Numbered from the stretch's first letter, positions 44,845 to 57,255 are shown. The stretch is 64,000 nucleotides of DNA from Nocardia sputorum (GCF_027924405.1 NZ_AP026978.1:124001-188000), one strand, 5' to 3'. The notes: generated by a model from the sequence alone, not told the origin. Made by a program: numbers and translations.

Positions 44845-45116
44845 GAACGCGATCCCCACGCATCGTCGTCCCCGACTCGATCTTCCGTTCCGAAGAATTC
44901 GTCGGCCTCTTGCCGCATGCGGGCGAAGTCGACACGCGGGAGTTTGCGATGCCGTTCAACGAGTTCTTCCGTCGTCAGGCGGCGCTTTCGGCTGACCGGC
45001 CGCACTTCGGCGACTTCGACCCCGTTTCGGGTTACGCGGAAGGTCTCACCGGCCTCGACCGCATCCATGACCGCCGCTGAGTGGTTGCGGAACTCGCGCT
45101 GCGTGATCACCTTCAT
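44841..45116 (-). CDS. vapB: Phd/YefM-type antitoxin VapB
   Basis: A 91-residue antitoxin. The N-terminal MKVITQREFRNHSAAVMDAVEAGETFRVTRNGVEVAEV is the Phd/YefM fold with DNA-binding strands. The C-terminal half (KLPRVDFARMRQEADEFFGTED) is the toxin-wrapping region. Antitoxin precedes toxin, as usual, and probably represses the pair. Lies between a hairpin after hsaB and the dehydrogenase gene. Confidence 0.9.
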   Translation of the reverse strand: MKVITQREFRNHSAAVMDAVEAGETFRVTRNGVEVAEVRPVSRKRRLTTEELVERHRKLPRVDFARMRQEADEFFGTEDRVGDDDAWGSRS

Positions 45117-45131
45117 GACGTCATTGTAGCC

Positions 45132-45156
45132 CGCTGTAGCGCGCGGAGCTACGGCG
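45132..45156 (-). terminator. Hairpin between hsaB and vapB
   Basis: CGCTGTAGC (45132-45140) pairs with GCTACGGCG (45148-45156) with one T-G wobble-type position and a 7-base loop. It lies just downstream of hsaB on the minus strand and would separate the steroid operon from vapBC. Confidence 0.4.
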
Positions 45157-45168
45157 CTGCTCGCACCC

Positions 45169-48801
<3,633 letters not shown>

Positions 48802-48879
48802 GAACCGGTGTCCACCCCTGCCCGGACATGCGCTCATGCAGGAAGTGAGGGGAATCGCTGGCGTCCAGAGCGCCAGTTT

Positions 48880-48893
48880 TGTAACGTGTTCTA
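48880..48893. promoter_or_regulatory. KstR operator upstream of kshA
   Basis: TGTAACGTGTTCTA matches TNNAACNNGTTNNA exactly. It lies 23 bases before the kshA ATG and overlaps TAACGT, a possible -10. Repression by KstR of kshA is expected. Confidence 0.85.
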
Positions 48894-48916
48894 GTACAGA
48901 TGGAGGAGGAAACGCG

Positions 48917-50113
48917 ATGGCAGTTACGCCACAGGGCGGTGCGAAGGTCCGGGAGCTGGATGTCGGCGCCGCACCGACTCGCTATGCGCGGGGATGGCAT
49001 TGCCTGGGTCTGGCCAAGACGTTCCGGGACGGCAAGCCGCACGCGGTGAACGTCTTCGGCACCAAGCTCGTCGTCTGGGCCGACAGCAACGGTGAACTGC
49101 GGGTGCTGGACGCGTACTGCAGGCACATGGGCGGCGACCTGAGCATGGGCGAGGTCAAGGGCGACGACATCGCCTGTCCGTTCCACGACTGGCGCTGGTC
49201 GGGCACCAACGGCAAGTGCACCGCGATTCCGTACGCGCGCCGGGTGCCGCCGCTGGCGCGCACCAGGAAGTGGACCACGCTGGAGCGCAACGGTCAGTTG
49301 TTCGTCTGGCACGACCACGAGGGCAGCCAGCCGCCGCCCGAGGTCACCATCCCGCACATCAAGGGCCCTTACACCGACGCCGACGGCAACCCCAGTGAGC
49401 AGCTCGACAGCGGGTGGACCGACTGGACCTGGAACTCGATGCTGATCGAGGGCGCCAACTGCCGCGAGATCATCGACAACGTGGTCGACATGGCCCACTT
49501 CTTCTACATCCATTTCGCCTTCCCGACGTACTTCAAGAACGTCTTCGAGGGGCACATCGCCACCCAGTTCCTGGAGACCAAGGGCAGGCCGGACATCGGC
49601 ATGGCCTCCAAGTACGGCGGTGACACGCTGCTCAAGTCCGAGGCCTCGTACTTCGGCCCCTCGTACATGATCAACCCGTTGATCAACATCTACAGCGGTT
49701 ACGAGGTCAAGAGCGTCCTGATCAACTGCCACTACCCGGTCACCCAGGACTCCTTCGTCCTGCAATGGGGTATCACGCTGGAGAAGCCGAAGGGCGTCGA
49801 GGGCGAGATGGCGACCAAGCTGGCGGAGAAGATGACCGAGGGCATCAGCGTCGGCTTCCTGCAGGACGTCGAGATCTGGAAGCACAAGTCCAAGGTCGAG
49901 AACCCGCTGCTGTGCGAGGAGGACGGGCCGGTCTACCAGCTGCGCCGCTGGTACGAACAGTTCTACGTCGACCTGGCCGACGTCACCGAGAAGATGACCC
50001 AGCGCTTCGAGTTCGAGGTGGACACCACCAAGGCCAACGAGGCGTGGGAGGCGGAGGTCGCGGAGAACCTGCGGCGCAAGCGCGAGTCCGAGGAAGCCGA
50101 GGCCGGCGTCTGA
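48917..50113 (+). CDS. kshA: 3-ketosteroid 9-alpha-hydroxylase oxygenase KshA
   Basis: Rieske-type oxygenase that 9-alpha-hydroxylates 3-ketosteroids; with KstD action this opens ring B. The 398 residues contain the Rieske ligands CRHMGGDL and CPFHDWRW near residues 69-96. The mononuclear iron site is in NVVDMAHFFYIHFAFP near residue 190. The ATG has AGGAGGA six bases upstream and starts MAVTPQGGAKVREL. The reductase KshB is not in the window. The stop overlaps the next gene's ATG. Confidence 0.96.
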   Translation: MAVTPQGGAKVRELDVGAAPTRYARGWHCLGLAKTFRDGKPHAVNVFGTKLVVWADSNGELRVLDAYCRHMGGDLSMGEVKGDDIACPFHDWRWSGTNGKCTAIPYARRVPPLARTRKWTTLERNGQLFVWHDHEGSQPPPEVTIPHIKGPYTDADGNPSEQLDSGWTDWTWNSMLIEGANCREIIDNVVDMAHFFYIHFAFPTYFKNVFEGHIATQFLETKGRPDIGMASKYGGDTLLKSEASYFGPSYMINPLINIYSGYEVKSVLINCHYPVTQDSFVLQWGITLEKPKGVEGEMATKLAEKMTEGISVGFLQDVEIWKHKSKVENPLLCEEDGPVYQLRRWYEQFYVDLADVTEKMTQRFEFEVDTTKANEAWEAEVAENLRRKRESEEAEAGV

Positions 50114-50445
50114 TGGCGGCCACCTGGGCGAAGGCACCCGATTTCGCCGACCAGCCCGCTCGGCGAGCCGAAGTGCGCGCCCAGACGGTGGTCGACAAAC
50201 AGCGCTACCTGGAGGACGGCCTGACCCCGCTGCGGTGTCAGGCCTGCCGGAGCCAGGTCTTGGTGCGCAAGAGCAGCACGCACCAGACCTCGGTGCAGTG
50301 GACCGGCGATCCGGCCGAGCGCTGCCCGGTCTTCGCCGAACTGAGTGCGCGCGGCCACGGGCCTGGCCGCCCCGACTCCTGTCCGAATCTCGAGCGCACC
50401 ATCGCCTGGGCCGTGGACGAGGGCGTGCTCGAAATCCCCGAGTGA
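50113..50445 (+). CDS. Small Cys-containing protein coupled to kshA
   Basis: A 110-residue protein whose ATG shares one base with the kshA stop codon (TGATG), so it should be made together with KshA. I do not recognise a named family. It has four cysteines: CQAC near residue 42, RCPVF near 71 and SCPNLERT near 91, which could bind a metal ion. The first 30 residues are charged and helical-looking. Composition matches the neighbours, so it is not obviously acquired. Position suggests a role in oxygenase function or in steroid metabolism, but nothing in the sequence proves it. Confidence 0.8.
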   Translation: MAATWAKAPDFADQPARRAEVRAQTVVDKQRYLEDGLTPLRCQACRSQVLVRKSSTHQTSVQWTGDPAERCPVFAELSARGHGPGRPDSCPNLERTIAWAVDEGVLEIPE

Positions 50446-50614
50446 TCCAGCTGCGCGGGGCGGCGGGCGCCGATCGGGTTGCCCGCCGATCGCCGCGGCG
50501 GTGACCGCGCTGTCGCGCCCGAGCCGTGCTCCGGCTACGTTGACGGGAACAAAAAGGACCTTCGTGCCGGAACGGATACCGTCCGAACCGGCGCCGCAGG
50601 AGGGAGTTTCCGCG

Positions 50615-51433
50615 ATGCTGGTGCGGCATCTGGACTGCGCGACCATGTGCCCGGTCGGCGGGCGCGCGCTGCTCGGCAGCGGTGGGCTGCTGACCGGTGG
50701 GCTGGTCGGGCATTGCCTGCTCATCGAGTCCGATGACGGACTGGTGCTGGTGGACACCGGTTTCGGCATGGCCGACGTGCTCGACCGCGGCAGGCTGGGG
50801 GCAGGCAGCGCGCGGCTGCTGCGTCCCCGGTTGCGTCCGGAACTCACCGCGCTGCACCAGATCCGCGGGCTCGGCTACCGGCGCGAGGACGTCCGGCACA
50901 TCGTGCTCACCCATCTCGACCTCGATCACGCCGGCGGGCTGTCGGACTTCCCCGACGCCACGGTGCACGTCTTCGCCGACGAACTCGACGCGGCGACCCA
51001 GCGCCCCACCATCGGCGAGAAGCTGCGCTACCAGCCGCGCCAGTGGGAGCACGGGCCTCGCTGGCTGGCCCACGAGACCGGCGCGGACACCTGGTTCGGT
51101 TTCACCGCCGTCCCGGTGCTCGAGGACATCATGCTGATCCCGCTGGTCGGGCACACCCGCGGGCACAGCGGCGTCGCGGTCCGGCAGAGCGACGGATGGT
51201 TGTTGCACTGCGGTGACGCCTACTTCCACCACCGGCAGCTGGCGGAGGGGAGGGCTCGTCCGCCGGTCGGCCTGGGTGTCTTCGAGGTGCTCGCGAGCAC
51301 GCTGGGGCGCGCCCGGGTGGAGAATCTGGAGCGCCTGCGCACGCTGCACGCCGATCACGGCGACCGGGTGCGGATGTTCTGCGCGCACGATCCGCACGAG
51401 CTCGCCCAGTTCGCCGCCGTGCCGGTGCGCTGA
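50615..51433 (+). CDS. Metallo-beta-lactamase-fold hydrolase
   Basis: A 272-residue MBL-fold protein. The metal motif reads THLDLDHAGGL near residue 104, an HxDxDH variant of HxHxDH. Other ligands are in LVGHTRGHSGV and LLHCGDAYFHH, and a final His in FCAHDPHE. It resembles lactonase-like or glyoxalase II-like hydrolases; the substrate is unknown. The ATG at 50615 follows AGGAGGGAG. It lies about 170 bases after the small Cys protein and is probably a separate unit. Convergent with the DUF985 gene. Confidence 0.88.
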   Translation: MLVRHLDCATMCPVGGRALLGSGGLLTGGLVGHCLLIESDDGLVLVDTGFGMADVLDRGRLGAGSARLLRPRLRPELTALHQIRGLGYRREDVRHIVLTHLDLDHAGGLSDFPDATVHVFADELDAATQRPTIGEKLRYQPRQWEHGPRWLAHETGADTWFGFTAVPVLEDIMLIPLVGHTRGHSGVAVRQSDGWLLHCGDAYFHHRQLAEGRARPPVGLGVFEVLASTLGRARVENLERLRTLHADHGDRVRMFCAHDPHELAQFAAVPVR

Positions 51434-51439
51434 ACCCGG

Positions 51440-51850
51440 TCAGTCCAGCCGGAAGTCGGCGAAGTCGAAACCCGGTGCGACGATGCAGCTGACCAGCACG
51501 TATTCCGCGCCCGCAGGTCGCGCCGACTGGCTGACGCCGCCGGGCACCACGGCTTGGAGCAGCTGACCGCGCTCCACGTCGGGGCCCAGGGTCACCACTT
51601 CGCCGCCGATGTCGAGCGCGAGCGGCCCGCCGCGGTGCCAGAGCCACAGCTCGTCGGAGCGCACCGTGTGCGGCGCGGACCGCTCGCCCGGCAACAGCAG
51701 GAAATGGATCGCCGTCGCCGCGGCGCGCCGGCCCGGGTAGCCCTCCGGCGTGAATCGCACCGGGCTGCGCCAGGTTTCGCGATACCATCCGCCCTCCGGG
51801 TGCGGCGCGAGATCGAGTGCGACGGCGAGCGGCGGACGAGTGTCGGTCAT
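51440..51850 (-). CDS. Cupin_5 (DUF985) protein
   Basis: A 136-residue single-domain cupin of the DUF985 family. Family features are LDLAPHPEGGWYRETWRS at the N-terminus, AATAIHFLLLPGERSAPHTVRSDELWLWHRGGPLALDI with cupin metal ligands, and the C-terminal YVLVSCIVAPGFDFADF. Function is not established for the family. The short 29-base gap to the upstream gene on the same strand suggests co-transcription. Confidence 0.9.
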   Translation of the reverse strand: MTDTRPPLAVALDLAPHPEGGWYRETWRSPVRFTPEGYPGRRAAATAIHFLLLPGERSAPHTVRSDELWLWHRGGPLALDIGGEVVTLGPDVERGQLLQAVVPGGVSQSARPAGAEYVLVSCIVAPGFDFADFRLD

Positions 51851-51879
51851 CGTTCGACTATGCCCGATCGACGCACCGC

Positions 51880-52935
51880 TCAGTTCTCCTCGATCCGCCA
51901 GGTGATGCCGAACGGCGCGAGCGCGTCGAGGAAATCGGCGGGGTCGAACGCTTCGGCGGGGGCGAGCGCGCCCGGTGCGGCGGCGTTCTCGGCCAGCCGG
52001 ACAGCCGTCGCCACGGCCATCAGCGCGGAATCGCGGTAGGAGTCGACGCCGCTGAGCACGCCGCGGGCGTGCCGTCCGTCCGCGCCGAACGCGTCCACCA
52101 CGAGGTCGTAGCGCAGGTCCGCGCTGGGCGCGTCGGGCAGTGTGTCGATGAGTGCGGCGGTGAACCCGCTGAGCGTGTCGAGAATCGACGTGGCGAGGAC
52201 GCCTTCGACGTACGAGACGTTCGAGTGACGGGGGATGGTCAGCACCGGGGGCTGCGGAAACTTCGCGACGGTGGTCGGCTCGGTGTTGCCGGGGAAGGTC
52301 ATCTTGTCGTGTCGTGCCTCCGCGCCCGCGCCCGTGCGCAGTTCGCCGTCGGCGTAGTGCCAGCCGCCGCCGCGGAACCAGTCCAGGCTCGCGAAGACCG
52401 TCTTCGCACTACCTTTGGAACCGTTGCCGCCGCTCTTGCTCAGGTGGCTCAGCACCACCTCGGCCGGACCGGTCACGCGGCGCGTGGCGAGGTGAGCGAG
52501 CAGGTCACCGGGGACATTACTGTCGGTGACGCCGGAGACGAGGGTGACGCCCGCCGCCGCGGCGCGCGGTCCGAACTCGTCGAAGACCCGTTTCAGGAAC
52601 AGTTGCTCGCCGGACATGTCGGTGTAGTGGGCACCGGCGTCGATCGCCGCGGCGAGTACCGCCGCGCCGTGCTCGACATAGGCGGGCAAGCTGCTGATCA
52701 CCACCTCCGCGCCAGTGAACGCGGTGACGAGGGCCGCGTGGTCGGACAGCTCGGCTACCCGTATGCCGGCGTCGGGCAGGTCGACGGCGCCGGCGGCGGC
52801 ACGGATGCGATCGGCGTCGCGGCCCACCAGGATCGGGGTGAGGCCGCGGCGGCGCAGTTCGGCGAGCAGGTAGCCGCCGGTGTGTCCGGTGGCGCCGTAG
52901 ACGGCGATGGTGCGGGTGTCTTCGCTGGATGTCAT
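51880..52935 (-). CDS. NAD(P)-binding saccharopine dehydrogenase-like protein
   Basis: A 351-residue protein with an N-terminal Rossmann domain (IAVYGATGHTGGYLLAELRRRGL, GxxGxxG) and SAAIDAGAHYTDMSGEQLFLKRVFDEFG-type sequence of the saccharopine-dehydrogenase/trans-acting enoyl reductase superfamily. The substrate is unknown. The ATG giving MTSSEDTRTIAV is chosen; a start 12 codons earlier lacks support. Divergent from an AraC-type regulator about 95 bases away, its likely controller. Confidence 0.85.
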   Translation of the reverse strand: MTSSEDTRTIAVYGATGHTGGYLLAELRRRGLTPILVGRDADRIRAAAGAVDLPDAGIRVAELSDHAALVTAFTGAEVVISSLPAYVEHGAAVLAAAIDAGAHYTDMSGEQLFLKRVFDEFGPRAAAAGVTLVSGVTDSNVPGDLLAHLATRRVTGPAEVVLSHLSKSGGNGSKGSAKTVFASLDWFRGGGWHYADGELRTGAGAEARHDKMTFPGNTEPTTVAKFPQPPVLTIPRHSNVSYVEGVLATSILDTLSGFTAALIDTLPDAPSADLRYDLVVDAFGADGRHARGVLSGVDSYRDSALMAVATAVRLAENAAAPGALAPAEAFDPADFLDALAPFGITWRIEEN

Positions 52936-53031
52936 GAGAAGAAATCTATTGTTTGCAGGTGAGTCGGCCAATGCCTACGAAGCTCGATACTTTGTCTCAA
53001 ACGCTCATCAATAGAGTGCTACGGTGAACGG

Positions 53032-53949
53032 GTGGACATTCTGAGCGAGGCCATCGCGGCGATCCGCACCGGCAGCCCCACCTCCGGCCTGTTCATCCGG
53101 CACGCCCCGTGGGGTCGGCGGTATCCCGTGGTTCCGGGCGCCGGGTTCCACGTGGTCCTCCAAGGCTCTTGCTGGGTGGTGCCGCCGGACGGCGAACCCA
53201 TGGCGCTCGGCGTCGGGGACGTGCTGTTCATGCCGCGCGGGGCCGACCACGATCTGGTCGACAGCCTGGACAGCCCGGTCACCGAGACCGCGCTGCCCGG
53301 CGAGCCCAGGGAGGTCACGGGCCCCGGCGTTCGCACCGCCTTGCTCTGCGGCGCTTACGAACTCGGCCGCGGTCGCAGTCACCCGATCCTCGACGAGCTG
53401 CCCGAGTTCATTCATCTGCCCGCGCGCCCGGGGCGTCATCCCGCGCTGCGCGGCGCCGTCGACCTGCTGGCCGCGGAGATCGCCGAGCCGCGCCCGGGCA
53501 GCGACGCGGCCGTGCCCGCGATCCTCGAGACGTTGCTGTTGTTCATCCTGCGCGCCTGGTTCGACGAGCAAGCCGACGCGCGATCGTCGGGCTGGGCAGG
53601 CGCTTTCGCCGATCCCGCGGTCGCGGCGGTGCTACGCGCCGTGCACGAGGAACCCGCGCGTGCGTGGACGGTCGCCGAGCTCGGCGACATCGCGGGCGTC
53701 TCCCGCGCGACTCTCGCCCGCCGCTTCCTCGCGACGGTCGGCGAACCGCCCCTGGCCTACGTGACCCGCTGGCGCATGCTGACCGCCGCCCGCCTGCTGC
53801 GCGACACCGACGCCGGCCTCGGCGCCGTGGCCCGCCGCGTCGGTTACGCCTCGGAGTTCGCTTTCGCCAAAGCGTTCAAACGCGAATACGGCCTGGCCCC
53901 AGGGCAGTACCGCCGTGCGGCCGAAAGTCCGCCCCTGGTCGCGGTGTGA
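53032..53949 (+). CDS. AraC-family regulator with N-terminal cupin
   Basis: A 305-residue regulator. The N-terminal cupin_6-like sensing domain (FHVVLQGSCWVVPPDGEPMALGVGDVLFMPRGADHDL) is followed by a C-terminal AraC HTH pair (WTVAELGDIAGVSRATLARRFLATVG and GAVARRVGYASEFAFAKAFKREYGLAPGQYRR). It probably controls the divergent dehydrogenase gene. TACGGT (53020-53025) is a possible -10 ending six bases before the GTG, so the mRNA may be leaderless. Confidence 0.9.
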   Translation: MDILSEAIAAIRTGSPTSGLFIRHAPWGRRYPVVPGAGFHVVLQGSCWVVPPDGEPMALGVGDVLFMPRGADHDLVDSLDSPVTETALPGEPREVTGPGVRTALLCGAYELGRGRSHPILDELPEFIHLPARPGRHPALRGAVDLLAAEIAEPRPGSDAAVPAILETLLLFILRAWFDEQADARSSGWAGAFADPAVAAVLRAVHEEPARAWTVAELGDIAGVSRATLARRFLATVGEPPLAYVTRWRMLTAARLLRDTDAGLGAVARRVGYASEFAFAKAFKREYGLAPGQYRRAAESPPLVAV

Positions 53950-54076
53950 ACCGGCGCCGGACCACCCGTTCGGTGCGCATGGCGCGAAGACCCCACCGTG
54001 GTGATCGTGTGGCACGTGCGGCCTGCCTTGTGCGGACCGAGGCTCCTGCCGTCCGCCGACCGGGCCGACGCTGAAC

Positions 54077-54829
54077 TCAGCTGAACGGCGAGTGCGGCCG
54101 TTCCTGGAGCTCGTCGTCCACGTAGATGTCGACCTTCTCGTTGTAGAAGCAGACCAGCCCGGCGACCTTCTGGCTCTCCGGAAGCGGCGTGCGGTAGCCC
54201 CACACGTAGTCGGGATACTCCTTGCCCTCGACGCGGACCGTCCAGTAGTCGGCGGTGCCCTTGTACGGGCAGCTGGTGTGGGTGGCCGACGGGTGCAGCA
54301 GATCCATGCGGACGTCTGTCATCGGCAGGTAATACCGCGGCGGCAAACCGGTTTCGAACAGGATGCGCGGCGTGCGCGAATCGGCGACGGTGACGCCGTC
54401 GATCTCCACTCGCACATGTCGCGAACTGGCCAGGATGTCGACGCGCGAGTAGGGGTTGCGCGGATGGACGTAGATCGGCTCGTCCTCCTCGAACCACTCG
54501 TCCATCGCGCCCCACTCCAGCCGGACGAGGTCGCGCAATTCGGTGAGCGGCGAGTCGTGGTACCGCAGCGCCGCCCCGCCCGCCGTCGTGCCGTCGACCA
54601 TGACGTCGTAGACGGTCGCGTCGCCACGGCTCGCGGAGTGCCGGGTCTGCCCGCTCGGTTCGAGTTTGGCGCGCAGATCCGCGACCGGCAGGTAGTAGGT
54701 CGGGTAGTGCGGGTTCTCCCAGACCAGCACGGGCCGCGCACTGTCGGCCACCAAGTGACCGCCCAGGTACACGCGCACACGCTTCTTGCTGGTCTCGACG
54801 CTGACGCGGCCCCGCTTCGCTTCGGTCAT
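54077..54829 (-). CDS. Tandem DUF427 domain protein
   Basis: A 250-residue protein made of two DUF427 repeats. The first has VRVYLGGHLVADSARPVLVWENPHYPTYYLPVADL; the second has VRVEIDGVTVADSRTPRILFETGLPPRYYLPMTDV, then THTSCPYKGTADYW and the C-terminal VCFYNEKVDIYVDDE. The family is common in actinobacteria with no settled function. The ATG giving MTEAKRGRV is preferred. It lies 28 bases downstream of the MFS gene on the same strand. Confidence 0.88.
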   Translation of the reverse strand: MTEAKRGRVSVETSKKRVRVYLGGHLVADSARPVLVWENPHYPTYYLPVADLRAKLEPSGQTRHSASRGDATVYDVMVDGTTAGGAALRYHDSPLTELRDLVRLEWGAMDEWFEEDEPIYVHPRNPYSRVDILASSRHVRVEIDGVTVADSRTPRILFETGLPPRYYLPMTDVRMDLLHPSATHTSCPYKGTADYWTVRVEGKEYPDYVWGYRTPLPESQKVAGLVCFYNEKVDIYVDDELQERPHSPFS

Positions 54830-54857
54830 ATCTCTCGACCGTACTCCTCGCTCACGG

Positions 54858-56096
54858 TCAGTCACCGACCGTCATGGCCTGCGCTTCCTCGACGCTGTGC
54901 GGTGCGGGATCGTGGTCGTCGAGGTGGGCCAGCGCGGCGCGCCCGGCCAGCAGGACGACGACCGCGGCGGCGGTGCACGCCGCGCCGACCCAGAACGGCA
55001 ACGAGATGCTGTGCTCGCCGAGTTTGCCCGCGAGGTAAGGAGCGGCGGCCCCACCCGCGAACCGGACGAAGCTGTAGGCGGCCGACGCCGTGGACCGCTC
55101 CACCGGCGCTGAGATCATCACGGCCTCGGTGATCAGCGTGTTGTTCACGCCGAGGAACAGGCCCGCCAGCACGGTGCCGACGATCAGCACGGGCTTGTGC
55201 TCGGCGAAGACGGCCATCATCGCCAGGTCCGCCGCGAACAGCGCCAGCGACAGTCCCATCATCGGCAGCGAACCGAACCGGCGCTGCAACCGGGGAGCCA
55301 GGAACACCGACGCGATCGCCAGCAGCACACCCCAGCCGCAGAAGATGAAGCCGATCGCGTAGGTGCCCATATCCAGCGGGAACGGGGTGTAGGCGAGCAG
55401 GGTGAAGAAGCCGAAGTTGTACAGCAGGGCGGTGAGGCTCACGATCAGCAGCCCCCGGTGGCGCAACGCGCGGAACGGCGCGGCGATCGAGGTGCGGTGC
55501 GCCGGCTTGGGGCCCTCCGGCAGTAGGACGACGATGCTGATCAGCGCGACGGCCATCAGCGCCGAGACGCCGAAGAACGGCCCGCGCCAGCTGATTCCGC
55601 CGAGCACGCCGCCGACCAGCGGTCCGGTCGCGATGCCGATGCCGAGCGCGGCCTCGTAGAGGATGATCGCGCGCGCTACGCCGCCGCTGGCCGCGCCGAC
55701 GATGGTGGCCAGGGCGGTGGCGATGAACAGCGCGTTGCCCAGGCCCCAGCCCGCCCGGAATCCGACGATCTGCGCCACCGTGTCCGACATGCCTGCCAGC
55801 GCCGCGAACACGATGATGATCGCCAGCCCGGCCAGCAGCGTCTTCTTGGCGCCGAAGCGGCTGGACACCACACCGGTGACCAGCATGGCCACGCCCGTGA
55901 CCAGCATGTAGCTGGTGAACAGCAGCGACACCTGGGACGGTGAGGCGTGCAGTTGTTCGCCGATGGGTTTCAGGATGGGATCGACCAGGCCGATGCCCAT
56001 GAACGCGATCACGCTGGCGAAGGCGACCGCCCAGACGGCTTTCGGTTGTTTGGTGTCGTCCGCGACCGGGGCGGGGGTGGGAGCCAAAGCGCTCAT
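54858..56096 (-). CDS. Major facilitator superfamily transporter
   Basis: A 412-residue, 12-helix MFS permease, probably a drug or metabolite exporter. Near the N-terminus lies VIAFMGIGLVDPILKPIGEQLHASPSQVSLLFTSYML. The MFS motif-A region is seen as VVSSRFGAKKTLLAGLAI and motif C-like glycine-rich sequence as GIGIATGPLVGGVLGG. The ATG overlaps the marR stop codon by one base, so the regulator and pump are one operon. Confidence 0.92.
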   Translation of the reverse strand: MSALAPTPAPVADDTKQPKAVWAVAFASVIAFMGIGLVDPILKPIGEQLHASPSQVSLLFTSYMLVTGVAMLVTGVVSSRFGAKKTLLAGLAIIIVFAALAGMSDTVAQIVGFRAGWGLGNALFIATALATIVGAASGGVARAIILYEAALGIGIATGPLVGGVLGGISWRGPFFGVSALMAVALISIVVLLPEGPKPAHRTSIAAPFRALRHRGLLIVSLTALLYNFGFFTLLAYTPFPLDMGTYAIGFIFCGWGVLLAIASVFLAPRLQRRFGSLPMMGLSLALFAADLAMMAVFAEHKPVLIVGTVLAGLFLGVNNTLITEAVMISAPVERSTASAAYSFVRFAGGAAAPYLAGKLGEHSISLPFWVGAACTAAAVVVLLAGRAALAHLDDHDPAPHSVEEAQAMTVGD

Positions 56097-56566
56097 CAGT
56101 GTTCCCTCGAGATCGGATCGTGCTGTCGCGTAGCCGTTTTCAGGGCCTCCAGCAGGTCGTGCAATTCGGTGTCGAGTCGCGCCAGGCGTTCGGCGTCGAA
56201 ACCGGGCAGGTGTCCGCCGATCGCGGCGGCGAATGCTTGGCGGAACTCGGTCAGCCGGGTCCGCCCGGCCGGGGTGAGCTCGATGAGGACGGCCCGGAAG
56301 TCCTCCGGGTCCTTGCGCCGGGTCGCGAAGCCTTCCGCGACCAGCTTGCCGATCAGCGCCGTTGCCGCCGGCTGTGAACATCGGTCGATCCTGGCGAATT
56401 CGCTGACCCGCAGCGCGCCGTGTTCATCGAGCACCGCCAGTGCCCGCAACACGGCCCGCGGCAGGTCGTCGCCGCTGATCACCCCGGCCAGCCGAGTGAG
56501 CCTGCCCGCGGTGACGAGAAGGTCGACGACGATGTCATCCGCTACGTTCACCTGGGCTTGCCGCAC
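56096..56566 (-). CDS. MarR-family regulator
   Basis: A 156-residue winged-helix repressor. LRALAVLDEHGALRVSEFARIDRCSQPAATALIGKLVAEGFATRRKDPEDFRAVLIELTPAGR is the complete HTH and wing. It is the first gene of a marR-MFS operon, possibly with the DUF427 gene third. Upstream of the GTG start is an unusually AT-rich stretch with a small inverted repeat, a plausible auto-operator. Confidence 0.92.
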   Translation of the reverse strand: MRQAQVNVADDIVVDLLVTAGRLTRLAGVISGDDLPRAVLRALAVLDEHGALRVSEFARIDRCSQPAATALIGKLVAEGFATRRKDPEDFRAVLIELTPAGRTRLTEFRQAFAAAIGGHLPGFDAERLARLDTELHDLLEALKTATRQHDPISREH

Positions 56567-56581
56567 GAGGAATATTATTAC

Positions 56582-56594
56582 ATAGGCTAACTAT
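56582..56594. promoter_or_regulatory. AT-rich inverted repeat upstream of marR
   Basis: ATAG-GCTAA-CTAT lies 15 bases before the marR start within an AT-rich island (about 56570-56601) that contrasts with the surrounding GC-rich DNA. It probably marks the marR promoter and MarR operator. Confidence 0.45.
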
Positions 56595-56680
56595 CTATTT
56601 GTCGTGAGGTCGGCCACAGGCGGGGAACGCGCGGGCGGCCCCGCGCAACGGCGGTTCCGCGGGGCCGTCGACGTCGGCGG

Positions 56681-57178
56681 TCAATCCTGCTGCGCGCCGG
56701 TTGAATCGGCTGCGTGTTCCGGTTCCTCGTAACGGATGTCGTACGCCGCCGCGATCGGATTGAACTTCACCGGGTCCAGCGCTCCGTCGGTCAGCACCGA
56801 CGCACCGGCTTCGAAGAGATCCTCCAGGTAGCACTCCCAGCCGCCGGGCGATGAGATCTGCAGCACCCGTGGCGGCGGTTGCGATCCGCAGCGCAGGGCG
56901 TGCGGGACGCCGTGCGGCAGCAGGACGAACATGCCCTCCGTCGCGGAGAGGGTCCGGTCGTCGAACTCGACGTCGAGCGTGCCTTCGAGCACGTAGATGC
57001 ATTCGTCCGCCACGTGGTGGGTGTGCCGCGGGATATCGCGCGCGAGCGTCACCTCCAGCAGGGAGAACCTGCCCTCGGTATCGGCGGTGGTCGCCTTCAC
57101 CGCGAACGCGGGCGGTAATGGCACCCGGCCGGGGCGTGCCTCGCCGGCGTCCAGGAGGTGGAAACGATTGTGGGACAT
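56681..57178 (-). CDS. Cupin-domain protein
   Basis: A 165-residue single cupin. Metal-site motif 1 is seen as PRHTHHVADECIYVLEGTLDVEF and motif 2 as MFVLLPHGVPHALRCGS. Function unknown; possibly an oxygenase-like or sensor cupin. Divergent from a TetR gene, with a perfect palindrome between them, so it is the probable target of that repressor. Confidence 0.87.
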   Translation of the reverse strand: MSHNRFHLLDAGEARPGRVPLPPAFAVKATTADTEGRFSLLEVTLARDIPRHTHHVADECIYVLEGTLDVEFDDRTLSATEGMFVLLPHGVPHALRCGSQPPPRVLQISSPGGWECYLEDLFEAGASVLTDGALDPVKFNPIAAAYDIRYEEPEHAADSTGAQQD

Positions 57179-57205
57179 GAAGTGCTACCCTTCGAAGCAG
57201 TTAAA

Positions 57206-57226
57206 CGGAACCGGAATCCGGTTCCG
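57206..57226. promoter_or_regulatory. Palindromic TetR operator between cupin and TetR genes
   Basis: Perfect 10-bp arms CGGAACCGGA and TCCGGTTCCG flank a single A. It is centred between the divergent starts (28 and 30 bases from each), the expected place for a TetR dimer to control both genes. Confidence 0.72.
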
Positions 57227-57255
57227 ATTGAAGCGTAAACACGGAGGTATCGCCA

